Shown here one piece after another: positions 55,698 through 64,000 of a DNA stretch of 64,000 bases. The position numbers were made by a program, and so were the translations under genes. The notes beneath the pieces are model-generated. The model was not told the DNA's origin. It saw only the letters and a program-made list of their open reading frames with translations, and ran no database searches. The DNA comes from Halocatena salina (GTDB taxonomy: Archaea; Halobacteriota; Halobacteria; Halobacteriales; Haloarculaceae), in contig NZ_CP096020.1 in assembly GCF_023115355.1 (NCBI RefSeq), positions 124,001 through 188,000 on the forward strand. Reading direction: 5' to 3'. How positions within the stretch are numbered: position 1 is the first letter of the stretch; every line of letters starts with the position of its first letter.

Positions 55698-55991
55698 TTG
55701 TGTGCTAGTTCGGCTGGGATCAACGTTGCTCAGATTATCACGCTGGGCTTTGGCTTGTACACGATGTATCTGATCCTGAAAGGCTTGATTCGGGTGATGG
55801 TGGGGACAGACAACGCAGGTGCGACAGAGTTGGTTGGAAGCGACGGGATCCGTCGGACGGATGCTGCTCCCGGGTATGGCCGTCAGTAAGTCCAAGGCGG
55901 TATCTTGTCGTGTGTCGCGGCGTTGATGCCGGTGTTCATTCCTGTGTTCCTGGCCGTGGTGGGGATCAACGTCGTCGAATATCTGCTATGA
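55698..55991 (+). pseudogene. Two-helix membrane protein split by in-frame TAA
   Basis: The frame reads 'SSAGINVAQIITLGFGLYTM', 'YLILKGLIRVMVGTDNAGAT', 'AAPGYGRQ', then TAA (55887-55889), and continues in frame 'VQGGILSCVAALMPVFIPVF', 'LAVVGINVVEYLL' to TGA (55989-55991). Together these give a protein of about 97 aa with a helix at each end, resembling the small two-helix proteins of haloarchaeal integrated plasmids and proviruses (inference). One nonsense mutation explains the split. Confidence 0.55.
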
Positions 55992-56857
55992 TGATCAGTG
56001 TGTAAGTCTCGGCTCCGCGTCTTTCCGTGGTTATTGTCTTTTTGTCCAGTGGAAGCACACTTGATCAAACACAGTATCCACACACCGTACGCCTCCGCCC
56101 CCATTAATGATGCTCTCTACAACCAACACTGCGGGGTAAAACGTCATATTCGACGACAAAGCGCTCGCTCGGCTCTGCTGTGCGAACGTAGGCGTGGTAC
56201 CACGAGTTTAGAGAATGCATCCTCATGTTGGGCCGTCGCCACCCTCGAACGCACCTGCTCAACACAATGAGCCCAGCCATACCCTATTCAACAAAGCATT
56301 CCAGTCTCATCTCACATCTACTCATCATTGCTATCAGCCTACGTACTTGTAGAAGCAATTGGACACAACTGTAGTAAGACGTGGTCCAACGCCTCACATA
56401 GGGCCATCTGTAGTTCGTATCGCCTTCTGTTGGTAGTGTACGTCGAAGGAGACAGCAGTCAAAGATCGCCTAACGGGGAATGATAGCTGGTGTTTATCCT
56501 TCTGCGCGCGAGTTAAAACCATTTTAATATCTATTAATTTAATATATACAAATACAATATAACCTTGGAGATGTTAGATACACATAATTGTAATAGAAAT
56601 AAACTCCAATAGTGCATTTGACTCTCGTGATTGGTGCTACCTCGTCACCGACTTACACGGATATAATTAGATAATCATTCAAATTATATTTAGGACTAAC
56701 GATCAGCAGATCATGGCTCAACAGTAATACAGCCCGTATATTCCCCGCTGCGTAGGAGTTCAGTGCTACTATACTTAGTGATCGCTAACGAAGATTGTGA
56801 ATGTAGGATTGGTGTTAGTTCACAATATGTAAAGTCATATGAGTCCAGTTGGGTAGT
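55992..56857. other. AT-rich spacer between island and TTT operon
   Basis: No gene supported. Bases 56510-56720 are strongly AT-rich. The boundary between the decayed island and the intact operon probably lies here. Confidence 0.45.
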
Positions 56858-57631
56858 ATGAGTGAATGGGAATCACCGGGACGTTCCCTGAAGACAATCG
56901 AGACGGCCACGACGATTCTTGATACAGTGCAGCGACTTGAGGGTGCGAAGCTGAGTGAGATTGCGGTTGCAGTCGACCTTGCTGAGAGTACCGTCCATGG
57001 GTATCTAACGACTCTCGAATCGCTCGGCTACCTCACTCGCAACGACCAGGGCTATCATATCGGACTGGAGTTCCTGAACAAGGGCGGGCACGCCCGAGCT
57101 CGAACTCCCGCATACGAGCTAATCATTCCGAAGGTCGATAGTCTCGCTAGCCAAACTGGCGAACGTATCCAGTTCATTGTCGAGGAGAATGGCTATGGCT
57201 ACTACATCCATGTGGCGACCGGAGAGAACGCGATCTTAGTTGATGCGCATATCGGCAAGCGAGTGCACTTACACGCCAGTTCTGCTGGAAAGGCGATCCT
57301 CTCAACGCTCCCCGAAGTACGTGTTGACGCTATTCTCGATCAGCGGGGGATGCCCAGCTACACTCCGGCAACGATCACGACCCGAGCGGATCTTGCTGAC
57401 GAACTAGCAGCGATCCGTGAGCGGGGCTACTCAATCAGCAACGAAGAATCAATCAGTGGATTAACAGGGATAGGTGTACCGATCCGCTCTGATACTCGTA
57501 GAGAACCAATCGGTGCGATCAGCCTCTCTGTGTCTCCACATCGCTTGGATAACGATCACTTTGAGGATGAAATCAGCAATACCCTTCTCAGAACAGTCAA
57601 CGAGATCGAACTCGATCTACAGTACCGCTGA
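56858..57631 (+). CDS. IclR family regulator of the TTT operon
   Basis: A 257-aa IclR protein. The wHTH covers residues 8-65 ('LKTIETATTILDTVQRLEGA', 'LAESTVHGYLTTLESLGYLT') and the effector domain residues 75-250 ('HLHASSAGKAILSTLPEVRV', 'GYSISNEESISGLTGIGVPI', 'GAISLSVSPHRL'). ATG 56858 is preferred over a TTG at 56849. It reads in the same direction as the transporter genes, with TctC 94 bases downstream under its own TATA-like box, so it probably controls that promoter in response to the tricarboxylate. Confidence 0.92.
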   Translation: MSEWESPGRSLKTIETATTILDTVQRLEGAKLSEIAVAVDLAESTVHGYLTTLESLGYLTRNDQGYHIGLEFLNKGGHARARTPAYELIIPKVDSLASQTGERIQFIVEENGYGYYIHVATGENAILVDAHIGKRVHLHASSAGKAILSTLPEVRVDAILDQRGMPSYTPATITTRADLADELAAIRERGYSISNEESISGLTGIGVPIRSDTRREPIGAISLSVSPHRLDNDHFEDEISNTLLRTVNEIELDLQYR

Positions 57632-57686
57632 TGCTATCTTCACATATCTCGGATCGTTCATCATAAGGAGACATCGCTCTAAATAG

Positions 57687-57700
57687 GAATATTTATATAT
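57687..57700 (+). promoter_or_regulatory. TATA-like promoter for tctC
   Basis: AATATTTATATATG sits about 25-39 bases before the tctC ATG at 57726, the spacing expected for a leaderless haloarchaeal transcript. No clear IclR operator was recognised. Confidence 0.5.
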
Positions 57701-57725
57701 GTGGTATTGACTGGACTTCGTTGCG

Positions 57726-58739
57726 ATGAGTGATAGGCAATACCGTATCTCGCGGCGGTCGTTCCTGGCGAGCACGACGATCGGTATCACAGCGTTGGCA
57801 GGTTGTAACAACAACAGTGGCCAGGTGGGAGCAGCCTACCCAAGCGAATCGCTCTCGTGTATCGTTCCGTTTGGCCAAGGCGGCGGTACTGACACATACG
57901 CTCGGCAGATTATGCCTAAGCTGTCCGAGGTACTCGATGTGAGCGTTGCGATCAGGAACGCTCCTGGTGCGTCTTCATTGAAAGGTACCGGTGAACTCGT
58001 CCAGACAGAGTCGGACGGCTATTCATTCGGTGTGTTCAATCCTCCCTCAACACCGATCTCCTATCTCGTCTATCAGCCGAGCTGGGACATACGCTCGCTC
58101 GTTCCGGTTTGTACGTACGGACAGACTCCGTATGCAGTCTTCGCTCGGAGCGAGCTTGGGGTTGAGGGGCTACGTGATCTCGTTGAACGCTATCGAACCG
58201 ACGAGTTATCGATCTTCTCCGGGCTCGGTCGCGGGGGGATCGTTCACGTCGCGGCCAACGTGATGCGAACGGAATACAACCTGGAGTATGACCGCTACGT
58301 CAGCTATGGCGGGGGTGGTCCCGCTATCAGAGCGGCTGTCTCGGGTGAAGTACCGATCGTTGCGACGACAGATACCGCTGCGTCGGGTGCGGTAGCCTCG
58401 GGTGATCTCGAACCCATAACCATTCTTTCAAGTCGAGGAAGCTCGATCTTCCCAGACGCACCCTCCCCATCCGATGAAGGATTTTCGAGCATCGATTACA
58501 TCGGACAGCTCACGAGGTGTATGTTCCTTCCACCAGGGACAGACACCGGGAAGCGGGCAACCCTAGAGCAAGCCGTGCAAACGGCTCTTCAGAAGAATTC
58601 GGCCCAGAAATGGGCAAAACAAACGGGTAACACCGTCGAGTTTGGCGATCACGAGGCAGCGAGAAATGCGCTTAAACGATCGCTCGATACGATCCAACAG
58701 CGCATCAACATTGATGAAATAATGAATGGAGATACCTGA
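57726..58739 (+). CDS. tctC: Tripartite tricarboxylate transporter solute-binding lipoprotein
   Basis: A 337-aa TctC/BugT-type extracytoplasmic receptor. The signal peptide is a Tat lipoprotein signal: 'ISRRSFLAS' with Arg10-Arg11 and lipobox 'LAGC' at Cys27. Mature-domain marks are 'SLSCIVPFGQGGGTDTYARQ', 'NAPGASSLKGTGELVQTESD' and 'RYVSYGGGGPAIRAAVSGEV', the phosphate-like loops that bind the carboxylate ligand. It is anchored outside the membrane and hands substrate to TctA/TctB. It is the first structural gene of the operon. Confidence 0.93.
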   Translation: MSDRQYRISRRSFLASTTIGITALAGCNNNSGQVGAAYPSESLSCIVPFGQGGGTDTYARQIMPKLSEVLDVSVAIRNAPGASSLKGTGELVQTESDGYSFGVFNPPSTPISYLVYQPSWDIRSLVPVCTYGQTPYAVFARSELGVEGLRDLVERYRTDELSIFSGLGRGGIVHVAANVMRTEYNLEYDRYVSYGGGGPAIRAAVSGEVPIVATTDTAASGAVASGDLEPITILSSRGSSIFPDAPSPSDEGFSSIDYIGQLTRCMFLPPGTDTGKRATLEQAVQTALQKNSAQKWAKQTGNTVEFGDHEAARNALKRSLDTIQQRINIDEIMNGDT

Positions 58740-58755
58740 TAGTAAGAGTGATACC

Positions 58756-60174
58756 ATGAACGAAACCAAATATATCGACGAACGGACGTACGACATCGTA
58801 GTTGTGGGAAGCGGCACCGCCGGTCTTGTCGCCGGACTCAGAGGTGCTGAGCTCGGACACTCGGTTGCAATCCTCGAAAAAGCCCCCGCAGACCAGCAGG
58901 GGGGCCATACTCGGTTCAGTGAGTCCTTTCGAGTACCCTCAGTCGGCACCGATCTTGGACAGGGCTATGAGTTCGCAGTCCAGGACTACACAACCGAGGA
59001 TTTCCACGCGGATGTGATGGCCCAGACGAACGGTCGTGCCGACGAGGACCTCACAGCAGTGCTCGTCGAGCGCGCTGGTGAGACTATCGAGTGGCTCACC
59101 GCTCAGGGGGTTGACTGGCGGATGGAGCCACTTGCCGTCGGTTATACAGCAGCCCGGACCTGGTTCGATGGCGAGGAGTACGTCGAAACGCTCACTGAGG
59201 CGGCCACCGACTGTGGTGTAGATGTCCATTACAATACCGCGGCGTCCGCAATGGATCGCGCTCCGAATGGTGCGCTCCGGAGCGTTGACGCTCGCTGTCC
59301 GGACGGACGGATTCGGTTCGATGCGGATGCGGTGATTCTCGCAGCGGGCGATTATGGCTCAAGCGATGAGAAACGCGTGCGCTACTACGGCCAGAACTAC
59401 GACGCAATGCCCGTCCGCGGGAGCCGACATAACACCGGCGAAGCGATCACGATGGCCGAGACCGTCGGTGCCCGCCTCGTCGGTCAGTGGGGCGGCGCAC
59501 ACATGGCGCTCATTGACGCCGATGCTCCCGCAGTCGAAGGAGGGGCAAACCGTGTCGATGGCTACCAATACGGACTGTTGGTGAACGATCACGGCGAGCG
59601 TTTCGTCGATGAGGGAGAAGATGCCCGGGCACATACATATGCCAAGTTCGGTCGGCGCATCTTTGAGCAGCCCAGTCATGTCGCCTATATCGTCTTAGAT
59701 TCGAAGGCCCACCACCTTGCACGGGCGACCGGCCCCTCTGATCCGACCACGGGCACGGATCTGGAAGCCGTGCTCGCCGAAGCAGGCTGTAGTGAGCCAG
59801 CAACCGGAGCCGAGACCATACGCGAGTTCAACAACCACACCACCACCTCGGAGTTCGATCCCGAGACGCTTGATGGCAATCGGATTGAGGCGATCACGCC
59901 ACCGAAATCCAACTGGGCAATTCCGATCGACGAGCCGCCCTACTACGTTTATGCGGTCACTGGTGGAATCACGTTCAGCTTCGGTGGTGTCGAGATAACC
60001 ACCAACGCGGAAGTACTTGATACCCGGGGGGAACCGATCCCTGGTCTGTACGCAGCAGGCAACAGTACAGGGGGGCTGTTTTACGACAACTACCCTGGTG
60101 GCACCGCTCAGACGAACGCAGCAGTCTATGGGAAGATCGCCGCCGAATCCGCGACTGAATATCTGGATTCATGA
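58756..60174 (+). CDS. tcuA: FAD-dependent tricarballylate dehydrogenase-like flavoprotein
   Basis: A 472-aa member of the fumarate reductase/succinate dehydrogenase flavoprotein family, closest in layout to TcuA, which oxidises tricarballylate to cis-aconitate. The FAD site is 'YDIVVVGSGTAGLVAGLRGA' with 'AILEKAPADQQGGHTRFSES'. Substrate-side blocks include 'YYGQNYDAMPVRGSRHNTGE', 'GLLVNDHGERFVDEGED', 'YAVTGGITFSFGGVEITTNA' and 'GLFYDNYPGGTAQTNAAVYG'. ATG 58756 avoids overlapping tctC; an ATG at 58726 overlaps it by 14 bases. It shares an ATGA overlap with tctB. Electron acceptor unknown. Confidence 0.85.
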   Translation: MNETKYIDERTYDIVVVGSGTAGLVAGLRGAELGHSVAILEKAPADQQGGHTRFSESFRVPSVGTDLGQGYEFAVQDYTTEDFHADVMAQTNGRADEDLTAVLVERAGETIEWLTAQGVDWRMEPLAVGYTAARTWFDGEEYVETLTEAATDCGVDVHYNTAASAMDRAPNGALRSVDARCPDGRIRFDADAVILAAGDYGSSDEKRVRYYGQNYDAMPVRGSRHNTGEAITMAETVGARLVGQWGGAHMALIDADAPAVEGGANRVDGYQYGLLVNDHGERFVDEGEDARAHTYAKFGRRIFEQPSHVAYIVLDSKAHHLARATGPSDPTTGTDLEAVLAEAGCSEPATGAETIREFNNHTTTSEFDPETLDGNRIEAITPPKSNWAIPIDEPPYYVYAVTGGITFSFGGVEITTNAEVLDTRGEPIPGLYAAGNSTGGLFYDNYPGGTAQTNAAVYGKIAAESATEYLDS

Positions 60175-60767
60175 GTCACGAACGTCGCTCCGAGGGTGAA
60201 GAAACGGGCCGCTTAGAGCCCCTCGTCGAGTTCGTTCGTCTCGTCGATGGCGGGCGGGTACTGTTCTGGACCATACTGCTCGCGGCGGGCTATATGTTCA
60301 TTACAGCCAATAGCTTCAGTGCAGATGCACGGCTGTTCCCACGGCTCACGTCCGGTATCGTCTTGCTTGCTGGTGTTGCCCACATCTGTGTTGAGCGGTT
60401 CGATGTGGCCGCGACGGTGGCCCGTGTTGTAAGTCCTGATACCAGAGCGAATGTCCGTGATGCCCAAACGACGACCGCGGATACATCAACGGGAGAGGAA
60501 ACGACGGCATCGCCAGCGAGCGATCGCGAAAACGCCGCAACTGCGGATCTCGATACGATGCTCGTACTCGCTGCGCTCATCACAAGCTACATCATCGCTG
60601 GCTATCTCGTTGGCTTGTTCTGGATCACGCCGTTGTTTGTGATTGCCTATATGCTCTATGCCGGGCAATCTTACCTGCGAACACTGTTGCTGACGGCACT
60701 CATGATCGGTGTCGCCTACGGATTCTTCGGTATCATGAATCTAGACATCATGACGGGGGTGCTCTAA
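60171..60767 (+). CDS. tctB: Tripartite tricarboxylate transporter small subunit
   Basis: A 198-aa membrane protein with four helices in two pairs: 'VLFWTILLAAGYMFITANSF', 'LTSGIVLLAGVAHICVE', then after an acidic/Thr-rich linker (residues 85-125) 'LVLAALITSYIIAGYLVGLF' and 'LLLTALMIGVAYGFFGIMNL'. The layout and the position between the flavoprotein gene and TctA identify TctB. It overlaps its neighbours at both ends (ATGA and TAATG), showing tight translational coupling. Confidence 0.88.
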   Translation: MSHERRSEGEETGRLEPLVEFVRLVDGGRVLFWTILLAAGYMFITANSFSADARLFPRLTSGIVLLAGVAHICVERFDVAATVARVVSPDTRANVRDAQTTTADTSTGEETTASPASDRENAATADLDTMLVLAALITSYIIAGYLVGLFWITPLFVIAYMLYAGQSYLRTLLLTALMIGVAYGFFGIMNLDIMTGVL

Positions 60768-62272
60768 TGGTTGCTATCGGAATTCTGATCGATGCGATTC
60801 AGACCACCTTCGGTTGGCCAACCGTCCTTTTTCTCCTCCTCGGTGTGGTTATCGGCATGATCGGCGGAGCGCTCCCTGGCGTCGGCGGTGCACTGACGCT
60901 GGCGATCATCACGCCGTTTACGCTCCAGTTCGAGAGTACGACCGCGATTGTCTTCCTCATCAGCGCCTACAATGGTGTGATGTACGGTGGAAGCATCTCC
61001 TCGATCTTGTTCAATGTCCCTGGAAGCGCCTCGGCAGCCGCAACCTCGCTTGAAGGCTACCCGATGACCAAACAGGGGCGCGCGGTCGATGCGCTTACGA
61101 TTTCAGCGATCGCCTCGGGGATCGGAGATATTCTCGGGGCGCTGGTTATCATCCTCTTGCTGCCGGTGATGGTCTCGATAGTGTTGCTATTCGGTACACC
61201 GGAGTATTTCCTCATCGCGGTGTTCGGACTCTCGCTAATCATCGTCGTCTCAGAGGGGACCTTCCTGAAGGACGTGATGGCGGGCGGATTTGGTGCGCTT
61301 ATCGCCACTGTCGGGATCGCGCCGATGTCCCCGACGCCCCGATACACCCTCGGACACTTTGGTCTCTACGATGGTGTCAATTTCGTCGCTGCACTCATTG
61401 GTATCTTCGCTGTCTCGGAAATGCTCCGGCTCAGTCGCTTTGAGGGCAGCATTTCCAAGGAGAGTACTGGGCTCGATGGAAGCGTCACGAGCGGGATTCA
61501 GAACGTCGCTTCAAACATCGTAGCACTGGTAAAATCGTCAGCGATCGGTCTCGGAGTCGGAGCAATCCCTGGCTCGGGAGGCTCCGTTGCGACGTTCATC
61601 GCGTATGGTGAAGCAAAGCGCTCCAGTGATAGCCCTGATGCATTCGGCCATGGCGCTGAAGAGGGAGTTGTCGCCACAGAATCTGCGAACAACGCAACCG
61701 TTAGCGGAGCACTCATCCCAACGCTCACATTCGGTATTCCAGGTAGTACGACGACAGCAGTCCTCATTGGAGCACTCTTGTTACATGGTCTCCGTCCCGG
61801 ACCAAAGCTGTTCGGTGATGAGATCAAGCTCACCTACTCGATCTTCGTGACGATCCTCATCTGTGGTATCCTGATTATGGCGATCGGACTGCTGGCCATC
61901 CGCTGGATGGGCTACATCACAACGATCAACACTGACCTGATCATTCCGGCGATCATCGTACTTTCGGTGCTCGGTGCATTTTCACTCAATGGAAACTACA
62001 CCGACGTCTTCGTCGTGCTTGTGATGGGAGCGATCGGCTATCTGATGAACGCACACGGCTATTCGATCATTGCACTGCTGTTGGGATTGATCCTCGGGCC
62101 GATTGCCGAGGAGAACCTCTATCGTTCACTTCAGCTCAGTGGCGGAAACTTCGATATTTTCGTCGCGAGTCCACTCCGGATCATCCTCGTCGTGATGACG
62201 GTACTCGTTATCGTCGGCCCGTACCTGCAACCAGCGATCGATGTGCTCTGGAAGAATATTTCTGAACAATGA
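60767..62272 (+). CDS. tctA: Tripartite tricarboxylate transporter large subunit
   Basis: A 501-aa permease with about twelve helices. TctA family marks are 'GVVIGMIGGALPGVGGALTLA' in the first half, 'SAYNGVMYGGSISSILFNVPGSASAAATSLEGYPM', and the second-half counterpart 'IGLGVGAIPGSGGSVATFIAYGEAKRSS' with 'TESANNATVSGALIPTLTFGIPGSTTTAVLIGAL'. It catalyses Na+- or H+-coupled uptake of the tri- or dicarboxylate delivered by TctC. It is translationally coupled to tctB upstream and prpF downstream. Confidence 0.94.
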   Translation: MVAIGILIDAIQTTFGWPTVLFLLLGVVIGMIGGALPGVGGALTLAIITPFTLQFESTTAIVFLISAYNGVMYGGSISSILFNVPGSASAAATSLEGYPMTKQGRAVDALTISAIASGIGDILGALVIILLLPVMVSIVLLFGTPEYFLIAVFGLSLIIVVSEGTFLKDVMAGGFGALIATVGIAPMSPTPRYTLGHFGLYDGVNFVAALIGIFAVSEMLRLSRFEGSISKESTGLDGSVTSGIQNVASNIVALVKSSAIGLGVGAIPGSGGSVATFIAYGEAKRSSDSPDAFGHGAEEGVVATESANNATVSGALIPTLTFGIPGSTTTAVLIGALLLHGLRPGPKLFGDEIKLTYSIFVTILICGILIMAIGLLAIRWMGYITTINTDLIIPAIIVLSVLGAFSLNGNYTDVFVVLVMGAIGYLMNAHGYSIIALLLGLILGPIAEENLYRSLQLSGGNFDIFVASPLRIILVVMTVLVIVGPYLQPAIDVLWKNISEQ

Positions 62273-63465
62273 CACGGGATGTAGATCCTGCGAACATACC
62301 GGGATACGGATCGAGGACGGCAGCCAGAGCTGGCAGTCAGGAGCATCTCAAGTGTGCCCTGGTCCGTGGTGGGACGAGTAAGGGTATGCTGATCCGCGGC
62401 GGTGACCTTCCTCTTGAGCACCAGGATGAAGCGATTCTCTCGGTTTTTGGCAGTCACGAACCCCGTCAGGTTGACGGGATCGGGGGGGCAACCTCCACAA
62501 CCTCGAAGCTAATGATTGTCTCGCCGAGTTCGCGGCCCACTGTCGATATCGAATACACGTTTGGTCAGGTCGGTGTTAAAGAGGCGATGATCGACTACGG
62601 AGGAAATTGTGGGAACATGACCACGGCCATTGGTCCGTTCGCCTACGATGAAGGAATGCTTGAGATTCCGGAGGAATCGACACTAACAGAAGACCCCTAC
62701 CGACTGAGTCTCACCCTCTTTAATACAAATACGGAGACGCGTCTGACACAGACATTCCCCGTTAATGGGAGGAGAGCTCTCACCGAGGGATCGTTTTCTA
62801 TCCACGGTGTCCCTGGAACAGGCGCTCGGGTCGATACCACGTTTCACGATCCGAGCAGGACGAAAACCGGCGCACTGTATCCTCTTGGTGGACCAACAAC
62901 GACACTCGAAACTAGCACCGGGTCAGTCGAAGCGACAGTACTCGATGTCACGACGCCCGTCGTCTTCGTCCGAGCAGAAGCACTTGGACTCACCGGCACA
63001 GAGCGTCCCGACGACATCGACAATGATTCTGCGCTACTCGAACGTATCGAAGAGATCCGCTCGGTCGCATGTTCGCGTCTCGGGATTGTTACGAACGCCG
63101 CACAGGCGACTCACGATTCGCCGGGCTTCCCGAAGCTCGCGTTCGTCACCGAGCCACAGTCCTACGAAACGGATACGGATTGTGTCAAGGCAACCGAGAT
63201 CGACCTTACCGCTCGAATCATGAGTATGCAGTATCTCCATCCTATTTACGCAGTGACTGGTGCTGGCTGCACGGCTGCGGCAACACGCCTTCCAGGAACG
63301 ATCCCTAACCAGGTCGCTACGGACACCACAGAGGAAGTGGCTATCGGTCATCCACAAGGTATCATGACGGTCACTGCTGATGTCGAAGCTGAGACGGTGA
63401 ATGCAGTAACTGTGTCGAGAACACAACGACGTCTCATGGAAGGTAACGCCTTCTATACGCTGTAG
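62269..63465 (+). CDS. prpF: PrpF-family aconitate/methylaconitate isomerase
   Basis: A 398-aa protein of the PrpF family (diaminopimelate-epimerase-like fold), whose members isomerise cis/trans-methylaconitate, trans-aconitate or 4-oxalomesaconate. Marks are 'LKCALVRGGTSKGMLIRGGD', 'RQVDGIGGATSTTSKLMIVS', 'IDYGGNCGNMTTAIGPFAYD', 'VDTTFHDPSRTKTGALYPLG' and 'YAVTGAGCTAAATRLPGT'. Position at the end of the tctC-tcuA-tctBA operon suggests it feeds the product of the flavoprotein, or imported trans-aconitate, into cis-aconitate and the TCA cycle (inference). Confidence 0.9.
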   Translation: MTRDVDPANIPGYGSRTAARAGSQEHLKCALVRGGTSKGMLIRGGDLPLEHQDEAILSVFGSHEPRQVDGIGGATSTTSKLMIVSPSSRPTVDIEYTFGQVGVKEAMIDYGGNCGNMTTAIGPFAYDEGMLEIPEESTLTEDPYRLSLTLFNTNTETRLTQTFPVNGRRALTEGSFSIHGVPGTGARVDTTFHDPSRTKTGALYPLGGPTTTLETSTGSVEATVLDVTTPVVFVRAEALGLTGTERPDDIDNDSALLERIEEIRSVACSRLGIVTNAAQATHDSPGFPKLAFVTEPQSYETDTDCVKATEIDLTARIMSMQYLHPIYAVTGAGCTAAATRLPGTIPNQVATDTTEEVAIGHPQGIMTVTADVEAETVNAVTVSRTQRRLMEGNAFYTL

Positions 63466-63595
63466 CGCCACACTACGGTGTTGGATCGTCCTCTGGGGAG
63501 GGTGTCATTGGAGTCCATCTCTATCTCAGCTTTCCTCCTCCTTCGTGTGGTAACTGTTCTATGACATCGCTGAGAAGCAATCTGACCCGATATAG

Positions 63596-64000
63596 ATGTT
63601 CCGCCTCTCGAGCTACAGTGGTATCTGTGGTGTCGTGAATCCCGTTACGGTGATTAAATCGAGCCTCCACAGCCGAGGCGGAGGATACGTAAATTCGACT
63701 CACAGTCGCTTATCAAGCTCCTATCCGCCCGAAGAGAGACGCGCGGCATCTCTCAGGTATTCACCCCCTGGATCATATGATTCATGTTTTTCGGCCCCTG
63801 TTGAAGAGCCGACACCGCTTGTGCAGTCAGCACCGCCACACCTCGCTGCTACTGCCGTCACGCGACCGAGAGACAATAATTTATACCATGAAGTGCTTGC
63901 GTTTCTTGAAGCCGTTCTCAATACCCCACCGATGGCGATACCACTGGATCACCCGATCGATGTGGATGAACGCCTTCGCATCTATCTGTTGTTCGTCGGT
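63596..64000 (+). CDS. Partial open frame at right edge, unknown
   Basis: A frame open to the window end. Its first 80 codons (MFRLSSYSGICGVVNPVTVI...) look non-coding, but the last 45 ('NNLYHEVLAFLEAVLNTPPM', 'AIPLDHPIDVDERLRIYLLF') look like real protein. The true start may lie beyond a frameshift or near 63870. No family was assigned. Confidence 0.3.
   Translation, partial: MFRLSSYSGICGVVNPVTVIKSSLHSRGGGYVNSTHSRLSSSYPPEERRAASLRYSPPGSYDSCFSAPVEEPTPLVQSAPPHLAATAVTRPRDNNLYHEVLAFLEAVLNTPPMAIPLDHPIDVDERLRIYLLFVG

Noticed and set aside
35765-55991. Stop codons in the island explained by genetic recoding (readthrough or an extra amino acid)
   Set aside because: All three stop codons occur, there are also frameshifts and truncations in the same region, and no recoding element or suppressor gene was seen. 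Ordinary pseudogene decay explains it better.
1-64000. CRISPR array or cas genes
   Set aside because: No regularly spaced repeat series and no Cas-like protein was seen on either strand.

Overview
The window reads as chromosome of a haloarchaeon (class Halobacteria). Predicted proteins are Asp/Glu-rich and Lys-poor. Several families are typical of haloarchaea (DUF7344, DUF7504, DUF5784, HTH-10/Bat regulators, TFB), and intergenic stretches are AT-rich with TATA-like promoters. I cannot name the species. No rRNA, tRNA or CRISPR array was seen.

0-23.5 kb is a mostly intact household and accessory region. It holds a partial DUF7344 regulator, a sulfatase, an alkaline-phosphatase-superfamily enzyme, a MATE exporter, a tandem UspA, a CNNM/CBS membrane protein, an HD hydrolase, a Tat-exported penicillin-acylase-type amidase, a LarA-like (DUF2088) protein, an atypical SDR, a Gdx/SugE guanidinium exporter, a DUF7504 protein, an EamA transporter divergent from a regulator, an MFS transporter, and a methyltransferase next to a TrmB-like regulator.

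25.3-32.6 kb is a sugar-acid catabolism cluster: a mannonate-dehydratase-family enzyme, an Nramp-fold transporter without the metal-binding signatures, a UspA protein, a DapA-family dehydratase/aldolase, a 2-oxoglutarate-semialdehyde-type dehydrogenase and an IclR regulator. The probable logic is uptake, dehydration to a 2-keto-3-deoxy acid, then a second dehydration and oxidation to 2-oxoglutarate or a related product.

34.3-56 kb is a decaying accessory island. It begins with a tyrosine-recombinase gene, a broken regulator and an 88-bp repeat. A deleted copy of the same integrase plus repeat lies in the same orientation at 52.7-53.2 kb, so the two copies bracket about 17 kb. Inside and just beyond are many broken genes: an SDR with two nonsense codons, a VTT-family gene, a photolyase C-terminal remnant beside an intact UvsE, an HTH-10 regulator with two frameshifts, a DoxX gene, one of two copies of an unknown family, a TFB tail, a PIN-toxin tail and several small genes split by one in-frame stop. 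Intact genes there include a Nudix hydrolase, a HAD dehalogenase, an alcohol dehydrogenase, a formate/nitrite-type transporter, a carboxymuconolactone-decarboxylase-like protein, a compositionally foreign methyltransferase and a DUF5784 protein.

56.8-63.5 kb is an intact, tightly packed operon: IclR regulator, Tat-lipoprotein TctC, TcuA-like flavoprotein, TctB, TctA and a PrpF-family isomerase. It looks like uptake and oxidation of tricarballylate or an aconitate-type tricarboxylate. It and the Nramp-like sugar-acid cluster are the two most system-like parts of the window.
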